Both the position numbers and the translations under genes were made by a program. The notes under the pieces were generated by a model, which saw only the letters and a list, made by a program, of their open reading frames with translations, did no database searches and was not told where the DNA came from. A stretch of DNA of 64,000 nt, taken from an uncultured Methanomassiliicoccales archaeon. Its GTDB lineage: Archaea > Thermoplasmatota > Thermoplasmata > Methanomassiliicoccales > Methanomethylophilaceae. How positions within the stretch are numbered: position 1 is the first letter of the stretch; each line of letters starts with the position of its first letter. The stretch lies in assembly GCA_959597175.1 (NCBI GenBank), contig CAUFXM010000004.1, positions 62,001 to 126,000 on the forward strand, in the 5' to 3' direction. Of the stretch, positions 18,886-26,576 are shown in pieces.

Positions 18886-19854
18886 TCGCTCCTCCAGGAT
18901 CTCGAGTCCCCTGAGCCCGAACACCTCCGGCCTCATCGTCTTGATGCGGGCCTCGCATTCCCTGCGCAGGGCCTTGAAGTCCACCGTGGGGGAGTTGTAC
19001 CTCTTCACAGCGTCCCACAGGCTCTCGGTGACGACGCAGTGCCAGACGGTGCCAAGCAGCATCATCGGAACCGCCTTCCGGTTCTCGGACTCGGCCATGA
19101 TCCTCGAGTACTCCTTGTCCACCAGGTCCTGGGTCACGTACCTGCGGGCGATCTGGCTCTCCACGCTCTCCCCGTCCCGTTTCTCCTCGTGCCTATTGGC
19201 GCGCGAGGCCACCTTGAACACGCAGAAGGTGCTGTTGAGCACCTTTGCCCAGCTGACATGGCCGTATCTGTTGACGAAGCCGTACCTCTTCACCACCACG
19301 CCTTCGCCGCAGCCGGCGCCCTCGGCCACCATCCAGGTGTTGGAGTGGTCGGCAATGTCCTCCAGCTGCCTGACCGTGGGGTTCTCCAGCACCGCCAGCG
19401 GCGGTATGCACTCGATGCCATACAGTTCCAGCAGCGGGGCGTACTCCTCGTAGGGGATGTATCTCCTCCCGGCGCAGTCCAGGGTCGTCCCGTCCCCATG
19501 GGCGTACACCGCGGAGGGGTTCTCTGCCACCACGTCGAAGACGAACCATCTGTTCCACACATCCGGGACGTAGGACCTGACGGTGTGCGGGACCATCCAC
19601 TCCCCGTACAGGCGGAGGCCGGGGTGGTCCTTCAGGAACCTCCCGATCCCCTCGTGCTCCCCGACGTACACCGCGAACGGCTCCGGCGGTCCGATCACCC
19701 TGTTCCGGCTCATGGTGCGGACCTCCCCGTCCTCCAGGTAGGCGCACATGTTGGAGCCGTCCATCTTGGGGAAGACGTGGCAGGTCCCGTCCAGGAGACC
19801 GATGGTCTCGTCCGCGTCTATGCGTTCTACGTGCTGGTATCTGATGAACACCAT
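18880..19854 (-). CDS. RNA ligase of the nucleotidyltransferase superfamily
   Basis: A 324-residue ligase-like protein with the five nucleotidyltransferase motifs: motif I KMDGSN near residue 31 (candidate adenylated lysine), TMSRNR (Ia), LYGEWMV (III), GEGVVVKR (IV) and SWAKVLN (V). The order and spacing match Rnl2-type RNA ligases. The frame is open upstream to 19956, but the start MVFIRYQHVERI at 19854 has a strong ggagaggagaag ribosome site and a TATA-like ctttaatac near 19907. The last 100 residues (ARRYVTQDLVDKEYSRIM onward) form a helical tail with no family I recognise. The substrate is unknown. It overlaps the Trm5-like gene tail-to-tail by 6 bp. Confidence 0.75.
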   Translation of the reverse strand: MVFIRYQHVERIDADETIGLLDGTCHVFPKMDGSNMCAYLEDGEVRTMSRNRVIGPPEPFAVYVGEHEGIGRFLKDHPGLRLYGEWMVPHTVRSYVPDVWNRWFVFDVVAENPSAVYAHGDGTTLDCAGRRYIPYEEYAPLLELYGIECIPPLAVLENPTVRQLEDIADHSNTWMVAEGAGCGEGVVVKRYGFVNRYGHVSWAKVLNSTFCVFKVASRANRHEEKRDGESVESQIARRYVTQDLVDKEYSRIMAESENRKAVPMMLLGTVWHCVVTESLWDAVKRYNSPTVDFKALRRECEARIKTMRPEVFGLRGLEILEERS

Positions 19855-20024
19855 CTTCTCCTCTCTCCTCGGCCCCTTCTCGGGCCAAGGGCCAGGTTCC
19901 GAGGGGACAGTATTAAAGCATATCCGCCATCGTATGGCCGAAAGGCATTCCTGCATAAGAAACGGAGGTCTCCTGGTAACTACGAATCGAAAAGTCTCTA
20001 TATCGAAACGATTGCTTAAGAACC

Positions 20025-20279
20025 ATGGTCTACATAGTCCGCATGGTGAAGGGGAGGTACGAGTACCTGTACGAATGCCGCAGCAGGAGGGTCCCCGGGA
20101 AGCCGAATCCGGTGTCGGACCGCATTTTCATCGGACGCGTCGACATCGAGACCAGGATGTTCATCCCGAAGAGATACGAGGTCCGCGGGGAGCTGGACGT
20201 GGAGACGATGGAGGTCAGGGGCAGGGACCTTCCACGCATCCCGTCCTGCTATCTCCCGCAGAGGAGGGTCACTTCCTGA
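20025..20279 (+). CDS. Small protein resembling the N-terminus of IS1634-type transposases
   Basis: An 84-residue basic protein. The pattern YEYLYECRSRRVPGKPNPVS, then IFIGRVDIETRMFIPKR, recalls the leading segment of IS1634-family and related transposases (strand, charged turn, then a GRID-ET--IPK motif), but no catalytic domain follows and no terminal repeats are visible. A TATA-like ctatatcg lies 25 nt before the ATG, so the gene seems expressed and leaderless. It may be a domesticated DNA-binding fragment. The 3' end overlaps the dUTPase gene by 11 bp in opposite orientation. Confidence 0.5.
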   Translation: MVYIVRMVKGRYEYLYECRSRRVPGKPNPVSDRIFIGRVDIETRMFIPKRYEVRGELDVETMEVRGRDLPRIPSCYLPQRRVTS

Positions 20280-20757
20280 GTGGGTCCAGCGTGATCCCGG
20301 TCTGGCCCTGGTAGTTGCCGCTGCGCTTGGAGTAGTCCTCGATGGTCTCCGAGTTCAGAGTCTCCAGAACCATCTGGCAGAACCTCTCGCCGATTGGTAG
20401 CTCCACTGGGTCGTCGGTGGCGTTGTATGCTCCGAGCGTGAGCGTGCCCTCGAATCCGGCGTCTATCTTGCCGAACGCGCCGATTATCCCCTTCCTTATC
20501 CAGGTGGTCCTCAGCCACAGCTGGGCGCAGATGTCGCCGGCCATCCTCACCCTCTCCACCGTGGACACGTAGAACATCGTGCGCGGGGGGATCGTGACGA
20601 CCCCCTCCCTCTTTATCTCCGGGTCTCCGCGCACGGATATCTCCGCTATGCGGAGGTCGTAGCCGTTGGGGGTCAGCCCCCTCTCGCTGAAGTCGCTGAT
20701 CCCGATGTAGCCGGTCATCAGGCTCTCCATGATGTCCCTGTCGGATAGGATTCCCAT
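20269..20757 (-). CDS. dut: dUTP diphosphatase of the DCD-like family
   Basis: A 162-residue trimer-forming nucleotide enzyme. Motifs: LTPNGYDLRI (near residue 28), TWIRKGIIGAFGKIDAGFEG (motif 3 region), VELPIGERFCQMV and GNYQGQTG at the C-terminus. dCTP deaminases carry a catalytic glutamate two residues after LTL/VLE; here the segment reads TLTLGAYN, with Gly in its place, as in archaeal dUTPases of this fold. I therefore prefer dUTP hydrolysis over dCTP deamination, although many automatic annotations would write Dcd. It would keep uracil out of DNA and supply dUMP. Confidence 0.8.
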   Translation of the reverse strand: MGILSDRDIMESLMTGYIGISDFSERGLTPNGYDLRIAEISVRGDPEIKREGVVTIPPRTMFYVSTVERVRMAGDICAQLWLRTTWIRKGIIGAFGKIDAGFEGTLTLGAYNATDDPVELPIGERFCQMVLETLNSETIEDYSKRSGNYQGQTGITLDPLRK

Positions 20758-20809
20758 GAGGGGTGCAACGTGGCGCGGTTATAAGAGGCTGTCAGCCATC
20801 CACCCCTGC

Positions 20810-21820
20810 ATGATCGTTCCCCGTTTCATAAGGAAGGGAGACACGATAGGCGTCACGGCGCCGTCGTTCGGTGTGACCGCACCGCTGGATGTCAGGAGGC
20901 TGTCCAACGCCAGGTCGAACCTGGAGGCCCGCGGGTATAGGGTCCAGGAGACCTCGGACGTCTATACCGCGGACGAGACCGGCAGGTCCGCGCCCGCCGT
21001 GCAGAGGGTGTCGGAGCTGGCGTCTCTTCTGGAGGACCCGGAGGTCTCATGCGTCATGTCCGCCTCGGGCGGGGACTATCAGTTCGAGATGCTCCCCCTC
21101 ATGGACTGGGAGGCCTACGAGGACAACCCGAAGTGGTTCCAGGGGTACTCCGACAACTCCACCCTGGGGTTCAAGATGACCGCCGAGCACGACATCGCCA
21201 CGGTGTACTGCGGGAACTTCGGCGACTTCGGGATGGACCCCTGGCACGAAAGCCTGGGCGAGAACCTGGAGTTCCTGGAGGGATCCAGGATCGAGCAGAG
21301 GTCCTTCCCCTATCACGCCAGGGACTTCGTCGACAGGGTCACCGGTCTGGAGTCCTTCGGGGAGGACGAGCCCACCGTGTGGGGCTCTTCCGAGGGGGAC
21401 TGCAGGTTCTCCGGAAGGCTCATAGGGGGATGCATGGACGTGCTGGCCTGGTTCTACGAGCAGGGGACGGCGGATCCGACCGAGTTCGTGAGGAGGTACG
21501 GGTCCGACGGGATCGTCTGGTTCATGGAGACCTTCGACATGAAGGAGGAGAGGATCCGCTCCATGCTGAAGGGGATGGAGGAGTCCGGTTGGTTCGACGA
21601 CTGCACGGGGTTCGTGTTCGGCAGGCCGCTGTTCTACCACGGGGAGACCGGATACACGGAGACGGTCCAGGACGCGTTGTCGCATCTGGAGGTCCCGGTG
21701 ATCACGGATGCGGACGTGGGTCACAAGGCTCCCAGGATGACCTTCATCAACGGCGCTCTGTCCGAGTTCACCATCGAGGGCGGGGCCTGCACGCTGAGGT
21801 ACGACCTCGGTGCGAACTGA
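20810..21820 (+). CDS. S66-family LD-carboxypeptidase/MccF-like serine peptidase
   Basis: A 336-residue protein of the S66 family, whose members cleave muropeptides or detoxify microcin-like peptidyl nucleotides. Features: KGDTIGVTAPSFG at the N-terminus, GYSDNSTLGFKM near residue 114 (nucleophile region Ser-Asp), the central GGCMDVLAWF, and VITDADVGHKAPRMTF holding the catalytic His. The annotated frame extends to 20729, but a TATA box (ggttataag, near 20782) lies 28 nt before ATG 20810, so the shorter leaderless start is chosen. An archaeon lacks murein, so peptide-antibiotic resistance or salvage of bacterial wall peptides in a gut setting are plausible roles. Confidence 0.85.
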   Translation: MIVPRFIRKGDTIGVTAPSFGVTAPLDVRRLSNARSNLEARGYRVQETSDVYTADETGRSAPAVQRVSELASLLEDPEVSCVMSASGGDYQFEMLPLMDWEAYEDNPKWFQGYSDNSTLGFKMTAEHDIATVYCGNFGDFGMDPWHESLGENLEFLEGSRIEQRSFPYHARDFVDRVTGLESFGEDEPTVWGSSEGDCRFSGRLIGGCMDVLAWFYEQGTADPTEFVRRYGSDGIVWFMETFDMKEERIRSMLKGMEESGWFDDCTGFVFGRPLFYHGETGYTETVQDALSHLEVPVITDADVGHKAPRMTFINGALSEFTIEGGACTLRYDLGAN

Positions 21821-21823
21821 GGG

Positions 21824-22009
21824 TCAGACCTCGAACCTTCTCTTCCCTTCGGGATCCTCCCTGGCGTAGGCCGCGGCCTCCAGGAGGACTCCCGATAGCT
21901 TCTCGGCCACATCCGGGGCGAGGGGCGCAGGCTGACGCCACATGTTGATCCATATCCTCCCCTTATCCACGGTCACACTGAACTGCGGCTCGTTGTCCAG
22001 AAAGCTCAT
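21824..22009 (-). CDS. Small conserved-looking hypothetical protein
   Basis: A 61-residue acidic protein starting MSFLDNEPQFSV and ending GKRRFEV. It has a beta-hairpin-like start and one helix (APDVAEKLSGVLLEAAAYA). The frame stays open to 22048, but the TATA-like gctttatcc near 22036 is 28 nt before ATG 22009, so the short form is favoured. I do not recognise the family. It is convergent with the S66 peptidase gene, 3 bp away. Confidence 0.5.
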   Translation of the reverse strand: MSFLDNEPQFSVTVDKGRIWINMWRQPAPLAPDVAEKLSGVLLEAAAYAREDPEGKRRFEV

Positions 22010-22311
22010 GTGGGTTGGATTGTGGCAGGAGAGGATAAAGCGTCGCATGGGATGGAACAGGGGGCTACTCTCTGGAATGAAAACGCTGAGGAGGCGCGTC
22101 CGGTCATTTCAGGACCCCCTTCGGAATATAGGCGTTAGTGGGTGCGTGGGCGACGATCGCTAGGCGTCGCCGTCCATGAGGATCTCATGACGCGCGAGGC
22201 GAACGCGAACAGGCGGACGGCTCTCAGACCATCAGCGATCACGGACGCGGACACTGGCTTTCTAGGCAGTGTGTTCTCGATAGTGTCCTCATCCGCAGAT
22301 GAAAATGTAAA

Positions 22312-22398
22312 TGGTGCAAGGGACGAGATTTGAACTCGCGGACCACTAAGGACTAGCCCCTCAAGCTAGCGTCGTTGGCCAGGCTTGACTACCCTTGC
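22312..22398 (-). tRNA. tRNA-Leu (GAG), CCA encoded
   Basis: The minus strand folds as a class II tRNA: acceptor gcaaggg/cccttgc, D arm, anticodon stem ctagc/gctag with loop ttgaggg (anticodon GAG), a long variable arm and T arm gcgag-ttcaaat-ctcgt. The discriminator A and CCA are encoded at 22312-22315. An AT-rich TATA-like stretch (tattattaat) lies about 30 nt upstream. Confidence 0.95.
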
Positions 22399-22494
22399 AG
22401 TGAGGGTGGGGATGGGTGTCCCATTAATAATACTTTCTACGAAAGCCTTGATTATCGGGCATGTCTCCCCAGAAAGGCATATTACCAATTATGA

Positions 22495-22528
22495 ATTAGT
22501 ATGATTATAGTAATACCTATAATATATT
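22495..22528 (+). promoter_or_regulatory. Palindromic operator and TATA box of the second importer operon
   Basis: attagtatgattatagtaat (22495-22514) is a 20-bp imperfect palindrome (16 of 20 positions symmetric) immediately followed by the TATA element cctataatatatt (22516-22528). Position and AT-rich symmetry resemble DtxR/IdeR-type metal-dependent repressor sites. A ggtga ribosome-binding motif lies 7 nt before the ATG at 22561. Confidence 0.55.
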
Positions 22529-22560
22529 CGTGCTACTAATACGAGTTCCGGTGAAATACC

Positions 22561-23667
22561 ATGAACAACAAGGCGATAGCGGCCATAGCGGTCGTGGCGA
22601 TCATCATAATCGCCGCGGGCGCGTGGTACTTGTATGATAGCGGGGACGACGGCGGGGATGATGGGAACACCGTCACCGACGTCCTCGGCAGGACGGTGAC
22701 CATACCCGAGGATGTGGACGGCATCGTCTGCCTATCTGCGGGATCTGCCAGACTCGCATGTTACATGGGGGCCTACGACATGATCGTCGGCATCGACAGC
22801 ATGGACGCAATGTCCACTGGTTCCCCAGCCAACTACTACATGGCGACGTACAGGATCGCCTATGATTTCAGCGGCTTCACGGAGGTCGGCAGCGAGGAGA
22901 ACTACAGGGCTATCATCGACTCCGGTGCAGAAGTCGTATTCACGTCCAGCACTGACAGGAGCACCGTTGACACTCTCGCCGAGAGGACCGGGCTGACCGT
23001 CGTAGCGCTGAGCGCGGCGGGCAACATAGACGTGGACGACGAGGAGTTCGACACGAACCTCACAATCATGGGCGCCGTGCTCGGACTCGAGGACAGGGCC
23101 CAGGAGCTCATCGACGGAAAGAACGCCATCCTCGCTGACCTGGCGAGCTACAAATCCCAGTCCGACGTCACCGCCGAGTGCTACGTGGGCGGCATGAACT
23201 ACATGATGGAGGGCGGGTTCTACAAGACCACCGGGAACTACGCGTCCTTCGATTACACCAACGCGGTCAACACCATGCCCGACACCGATCTGGCCGCAGG
23301 GAACCCGTACGACACGAACGCCAGGGAGCTGGTTGAGGCCGGCGCAGAGTACATCTTCGTGGACGTGATGAACTTCTCCAGCAGCCAGGAGGCGTTCGCT
23401 TCCGACAGGGAGGTGCTGTCCGAGCTGGAGGCCGTCCAGGGCGGCAACATCTACTCCACCATGGTGTTCAAGTACTACGGGACCAACTGGGAGGCGGAGC
23501 TGATCAACGCCTACTACATCGGCTCCATACTGGACCCGGAGACGTACGACTACGACTTCGAGGACAAGGTGAACCAGATCCTGGACCTGTTCTTCCCCGA
23601 TTCCGACATCTCGTACGACGACATCGTCCAGTACCATACTAACTGCTTCCAGCACCTGGACTGGTGA
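22561..23667 (+). CDS. ABC substrate-binding protein, FecB/BtuF type
   Basis: A 368-residue membrane-anchored binding protein. Residues 4-25 are a hydrophobic anchor (AIAAIAVVAIIIIAAGAWYL) followed by an acidic Gly/Asp linker. The mature part starts with VTDVLGRTVTIPEDVDGIV, the common entry of ferric-chelate binding proteins, then YDMIVGIDSMDA and SGAEVVFTSS. Tyr/Asn-rich segments (GGMNYMMEGGFYKT, DYTNAVNTMPDTDLAAGNPY) match the group often tied to iron or metallophore uptake. It opens an operon with a permease (1-bp stop/start overlap) and an ATPase. The palindromic operator suggests metal control. Confidence 0.85.
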   Translation: MNNKAIAAIAVVAIIIIAAGAWYLYDSGDDGGDDGNTVTDVLGRTVTIPEDVDGIVCLSAGSARLACYMGAYDMIVGIDSMDAMSTGSPANYYMATYRIAYDFSGFTEVGSEENYRAIIDSGAEVVFTSSTDRSTVDTLAERTGLTVVALSAAGNIDVDDEEFDTNLTIMGAVLGLEDRAQELIDGKNAILADLASYKSQSDVTAECYVGGMNYMMEGGFYKTTGNYASFDYTNAVNTMPDTDLAAGNPYDTNARELVEAGAEYIFVDVMNFSSSQEAFASDREVLSELEAVQGGNIYSTMVFKYYGTNWEAELINAYYIGSILDPETYDYDFEDKVNQILDLFFPDSDISYDDIVQYHTNCFQHLDW

Positions 23668-24767
23668 TGAAACATCGAGGAGGGCCGCGTTTGGACGATT
23701 TCAGGATCTACGACGACCTAGGCGAGGAGACAGACTCCGAGACACGCTACAACGAGGGTGTCCGCAGGAAGTGGGTCATAATCGGCGGGCTGGTCGTCGC
23801 GCTATTCGCGGTCTTCCTCATTTCACTGATCATAAACAACATCGACTACTCTCCGCTGGATGTTCTGGAGAGGTTCTTCACCCACGACACCTCGGACCGC
23901 ATAGGGCGGTACGTGTGGAACCTCGACATGCCCATCCTGCTGGCGGCCATTGTCGCCGGCGCGGGGCTGTCCCTGGCGGGGGTGGTGATGCAGTGCGTCC
24001 TGAGGAACCCGCTGGCATCCCCGTACACGCTGGGACTCTCCAACGCCGCCGCTTTCGGAGCGGCATTCGGGATAATAGTGTTCGACAGCGGGGCGGCCAT
24101 ATCCGGGTTCCTCGGGGACATCATCGACCCGCTGCTGGCCTTCGTCTTCGCGATGGTGGCGGTGGGCATCGTCATCGTCCTCGCGAAGCTCACGAGGATA
24201 TCCTCGGAGACGATGGTGCTCGCCGGTATAGCGGTCAGCGCTATCTTCTCGGCGGGCCTCACGTTAATGCAGTACCTGGCCGACCCGGTGCAGCTGAGCA
24301 ACATCGTGAGGTGGACGTTCGGGGACCTCTCCACGGCGTCCACGTCCTGGGACCTGGTCCTCCTCGGGGTGCTGCTACTGGTGTCGCTGTACTTCTTCTA
24401 CCACCGCTGGACCATGAACGCACTGAACGCCGGCGACGAGGTGGCCAAGGGCCTGGGGGTGAACACCAACGTGTTCCTGGTGGTGGGGCTGGTGCTCTCC
24501 GGGTTCGTTGCGGCGCTGGTCGTGTCCCAGTTCGGAGTCATCGCCTTCGTGGGTCTGCTGGGCCCCCACATGGCCCGTATGGTCCTGGGCGACGATCACA
24601 GGCTCCTCATCCCCGGATCGATACTCATGGGGGCGATTCTGTTGCTGGTGGCACAGCTGGTGGCCGCCAACATAGTGCTGCCGATGATCCTGCCTGTCGG
24701 TCTCATGACCTCGCTGTTGGGCGGGCCGGTGTTCATCTATCTGATGCTGAGGAGGTTCAGGAGATGA
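23667..24767 (+). CDS. ABC permease, FecCD/BtuC type
   Basis: A 366-residue integral membrane permease with about ten helices. A 35-residue acidic cytoplasmic N-terminus is followed by the usual FecCD motifs: PILLAAIVAGAGLSLAGVVMQ, NPLASPYTLGLSNAAAFGA, the central WTFGDLS, and GVIAFVGLLGPHMARMVLGDDHR. ATG 23667 shares one base with the preceding TGA; a GTG lies three bases earlier. Unlike the permease at 14.1 kb it carries no extra domain and is of ordinary length, which makes the other fusion stand out. Confidence 0.9.
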   Translation: MKHRGGPRLDDFRIYDDLGEETDSETRYNEGVRRKWVIIGGLVVALFAVFLISLIINNIDYSPLDVLERFFTHDTSDRIGRYVWNLDMPILLAAIVAGAGLSLAGVVMQCVLRNPLASPYTLGLSNAAAFGAAFGIIVFDSGAAISGFLGDIIDPLLAFVFAMVAVGIVIVLAKLTRISSETMVLAGIAVSAIFSAGLTLMQYLADPVQLSNIVRWTFGDLSTASTSWDLVLLGVLLLVSLYFFYHRWTMNALNAGDEVAKGLGVNTNVFLVVGLVLSGFVAALVVSQFGVIAFVGLLGPHMARMVLGDDHRLLIPGSILMGAILLLVAQLVAANIVLPMILPVGLMTSLLGGPVFIYLMLRRFRR

Positions 24768-25519
24768 TACTGGAGGTCGACGGTGTCAGGTTCGGGTACC
24801 GCTCCGACGACACGATCTCCGACGTCACGTTCTCCGCCGGGCCCGGGGAGCTGGTGGCCATATTGGGCCCCAACGGTACCGGGAAGACGACTCTGCTGAA
24901 GTGCATTAACCGCATCCTCTTTGCGAGGGAGGGGAGCATCAGCGTTGACGGGAGGGACGTGCACGAGGAGAGCGTCCGCGAGGTAGCTAAGATGATCGGC
25001 TACGTCCCCCAGAGGGCGCACGTGGCCGGCAGCTCGGTGTTCGACTCGGTACTCATAGGCAGGAAGCCCCACATGGGAATGGACATGACCCTTTCGGACA
25101 TCCGTCTGGCGGGGAGGGTCATCGAGATGATGGGCCTGTCGGGGATATCGGACAAGCCGGTCAACGAGATCAGCGGAGGGGAGTACCAGCTGGTTCAGAT
25201 TGCCAGGGCGATCGTCCAGAACCCCCTCGTCATACTGCTGGACGAGCCCACCTCCAACCTGGACCTGGGGAACCAGCACAGCGTGATGAGGACGGTGTCT
25301 GGGTTGGTGAAGGCCAACGGGATTTGCGCGGTCATGACCTGCCACGACATCAACCTGGCACTGCGCTACGCGGACAGGTTCGTCCTGATGCGTCACGGGG
25401 CGATAGACTCCGCGGGAGGTTCCGAGGTGGTCACCCCCGAGACCGTGGAGAGGGTGTACGGGGTGGCTGTGGAGATGGGTGAGGTGGCCGGACATCCGGT
25501 CGTCGTGCCCAGGGAGTGA
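24764..25519 (+). CDS. ABC importer ATPase, FecE/BtuD type
   Basis: A 251-residue ATPase. Walker A GPNGTGKTT near residue 36, Q-loop VPQRAHV, signature ISGGEYQLV near 138, Walker B VILLDEPTSNLDLG and the switch histidine in MTCHDINLAL. The ATGA overlap with the permease gene indicates coupled translation. The C-terminus (VVTPETVERVYGVAVEM) is family-typical. A methyltransferase gene starts 4 nt after the stop, so the operon likely has four genes. Confidence 0.9.
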   Translation: MILEVDGVRFGYRSDDTISDVTFSAGPGELVAILGPNGTGKTTLLKCINRILFAREGSISVDGRDVHEESVREVAKMIGYVPQRAHVAGSSVFDSVLIGRKPHMGMDMTLSDIRLAGRVIEMMGLSGISDKPVNEISGGEYQLVQIARAIVQNPLVILLDEPTSNLDLGNQHSVMRTVSGLVKANGICAVMTCHDINLALRYADRFVLMRHGAIDSAGGSEVVTPETVERVYGVAVEMGEVAGHPVVVPRE

Positions 25520-25523
25520 TCTC

Positions 25524-26576
25524 ATGGATTCTCTGGATGATTATCTCGGTAAGAGGGCGAGGAATCCCAAGCAGAGGGAGTTCTTCGACGAGAGGGCGGA
25601 CCAGTGGGACTCGAACGTGTTCCACGACCCCGCCAGGGTGAGTTACATAACAGGCCTGCTGGGCCTGTCGGACGGATGCGACGTCCTCGACGTGGGGACC
25701 GGAACAGGTGTCATGGTCCCGTACTACCTGGACGCGATGGACGGAGGACACGTCACTGCCATAGACTACTCTGAGAGGATGATCTCGGTGGCCCGCTCTA
25801 AGATGCCGGAGTCGGACAGGCTCTCGTACAGGGTGCAGGACCTCTACTCCCTCAACGAGAAGGAATGCTATGATAGGGTGGTCTGCTACTCCTGCTTCCC
25901 CCACTTCCCCGACCCCGTAGAAGCGATCGCGGTTCTCACCAGGGCCCTGAGGCCGGGGGGTCTGCTGTGCATCGCCCATTCCTCGTCGAAGGAGCACATA
26001 AACCACGTTCACAGGGAGGGCGGGGAGGTCATCAGCAACGACTACCTCCCGCCTGCAGACCTGATGTCCCGGATGTTCTCCGAAGCCGGCCTGGAGACGG
26101 TGTTCTCCAGGGACGACGATGACTACTACGTCGTGATCGGACGGAAGTCAGCGCGACCAGTACTCCCTTCCGGCCCTCCCCATGGCCAGGACGTTCTCGT
26201 CGGGGCTGCTGATAGGCGTCTCGCATCCGGGGGCCAGGATGAACCCGCCCTCCCTTCCGGCGGCGTCGATCGTCCTGTAGGACTCCTCCCTGATCCTCTC
26301 CGGCGTGCCGGACATTATGAGCTCCACGGGGTCCAGGTTGCCCATGAGCGCCAGATCGGTCCCGGCCAGGGCCCTGGCCTCAGCGGGGTCCACAGCATGG
26401 TCGAAGCTCAGGCAGTCCGCACCGGTCCTCTTGAGATGCTCGATGATCCCGAGGGTGTTCCCGCAGATGTGGACGAACGTGGGCACGTCGTCGACCGCCC
26501 TGACGTCGTCGACGACCTTCTTGATGTGGGCTTCCGAGAACTCTTCGAACATGTCAGGCGAGATTATGTCCCCTGA
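25524..26576 (+). CDS. Class I SAM methyltransferase with an aberrant antisense extension
   Basis: The first ~205 residues are a UbiE/type-11 methyltransferase: VLDVGTGTGVMVPYYLDAM (motif I), VTAIDYSERMISVAR (motif II), YDRVVCYSCFPHFPD and LRPGGLLCIAHSSSKEHIN. The domain should end near YYVVIGRK (about 26145). No stop occurs there; the frame stays open for another 430 bp antisense to the CoM methyltransferase gene, and that part reads like non-coding shadow. Stop loss or a rearrangement junction near 26140 is likely. It follows the importer ATPase by 4 nt, which suggests a job linked to the imported ligand, for example metallophore or corrinoid modification. Confidence 0.6.
   Translation: MDSLDDYLGKRARNPKQREFFDERADQWDSNVFHDPARVSYITGLLGLSDGCDVLDVGTGTGVMVPYYLDAMDGGHVTAIDYSERMISVARSKMPESDRLSYRVQDLYSLNEKECYDRVVCYSCFPHFPDPVEAIAVLTRALRPGGLLCIAHSSSKEHINHVHREGGEVISNDYLPPADLMSRMFSEAGLETVFSRDDDDYYVVIGRKSARPVLPSGPPHGQDVLVGAADRRLASGGQDEPALPSGGVDRPVGLLPDPLRRAGHYELHGVQVAHERQIGPGQGPGLSGVHSMVEAQAVRTGPLEMLDDPEGVPADVDERGHVVDRPDVVDDLLDVGFRELFEHVRRDYVP

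Noticed and set aside
22049..22311. Short frames between the 61-residue protein and tRNA-Leu
   Set aside because: No start/ribosome-site combination or recognisable sequence; only a 7-bp hairpin at 22149-22171 is visible.
26148..26576. C-terminal 140 residues of the methyltransferase frame as a real domain
   Set aside because: They are antisense to the strongly conserved zinc-site half of the CoM methyltransferase and have shadow-like composition.
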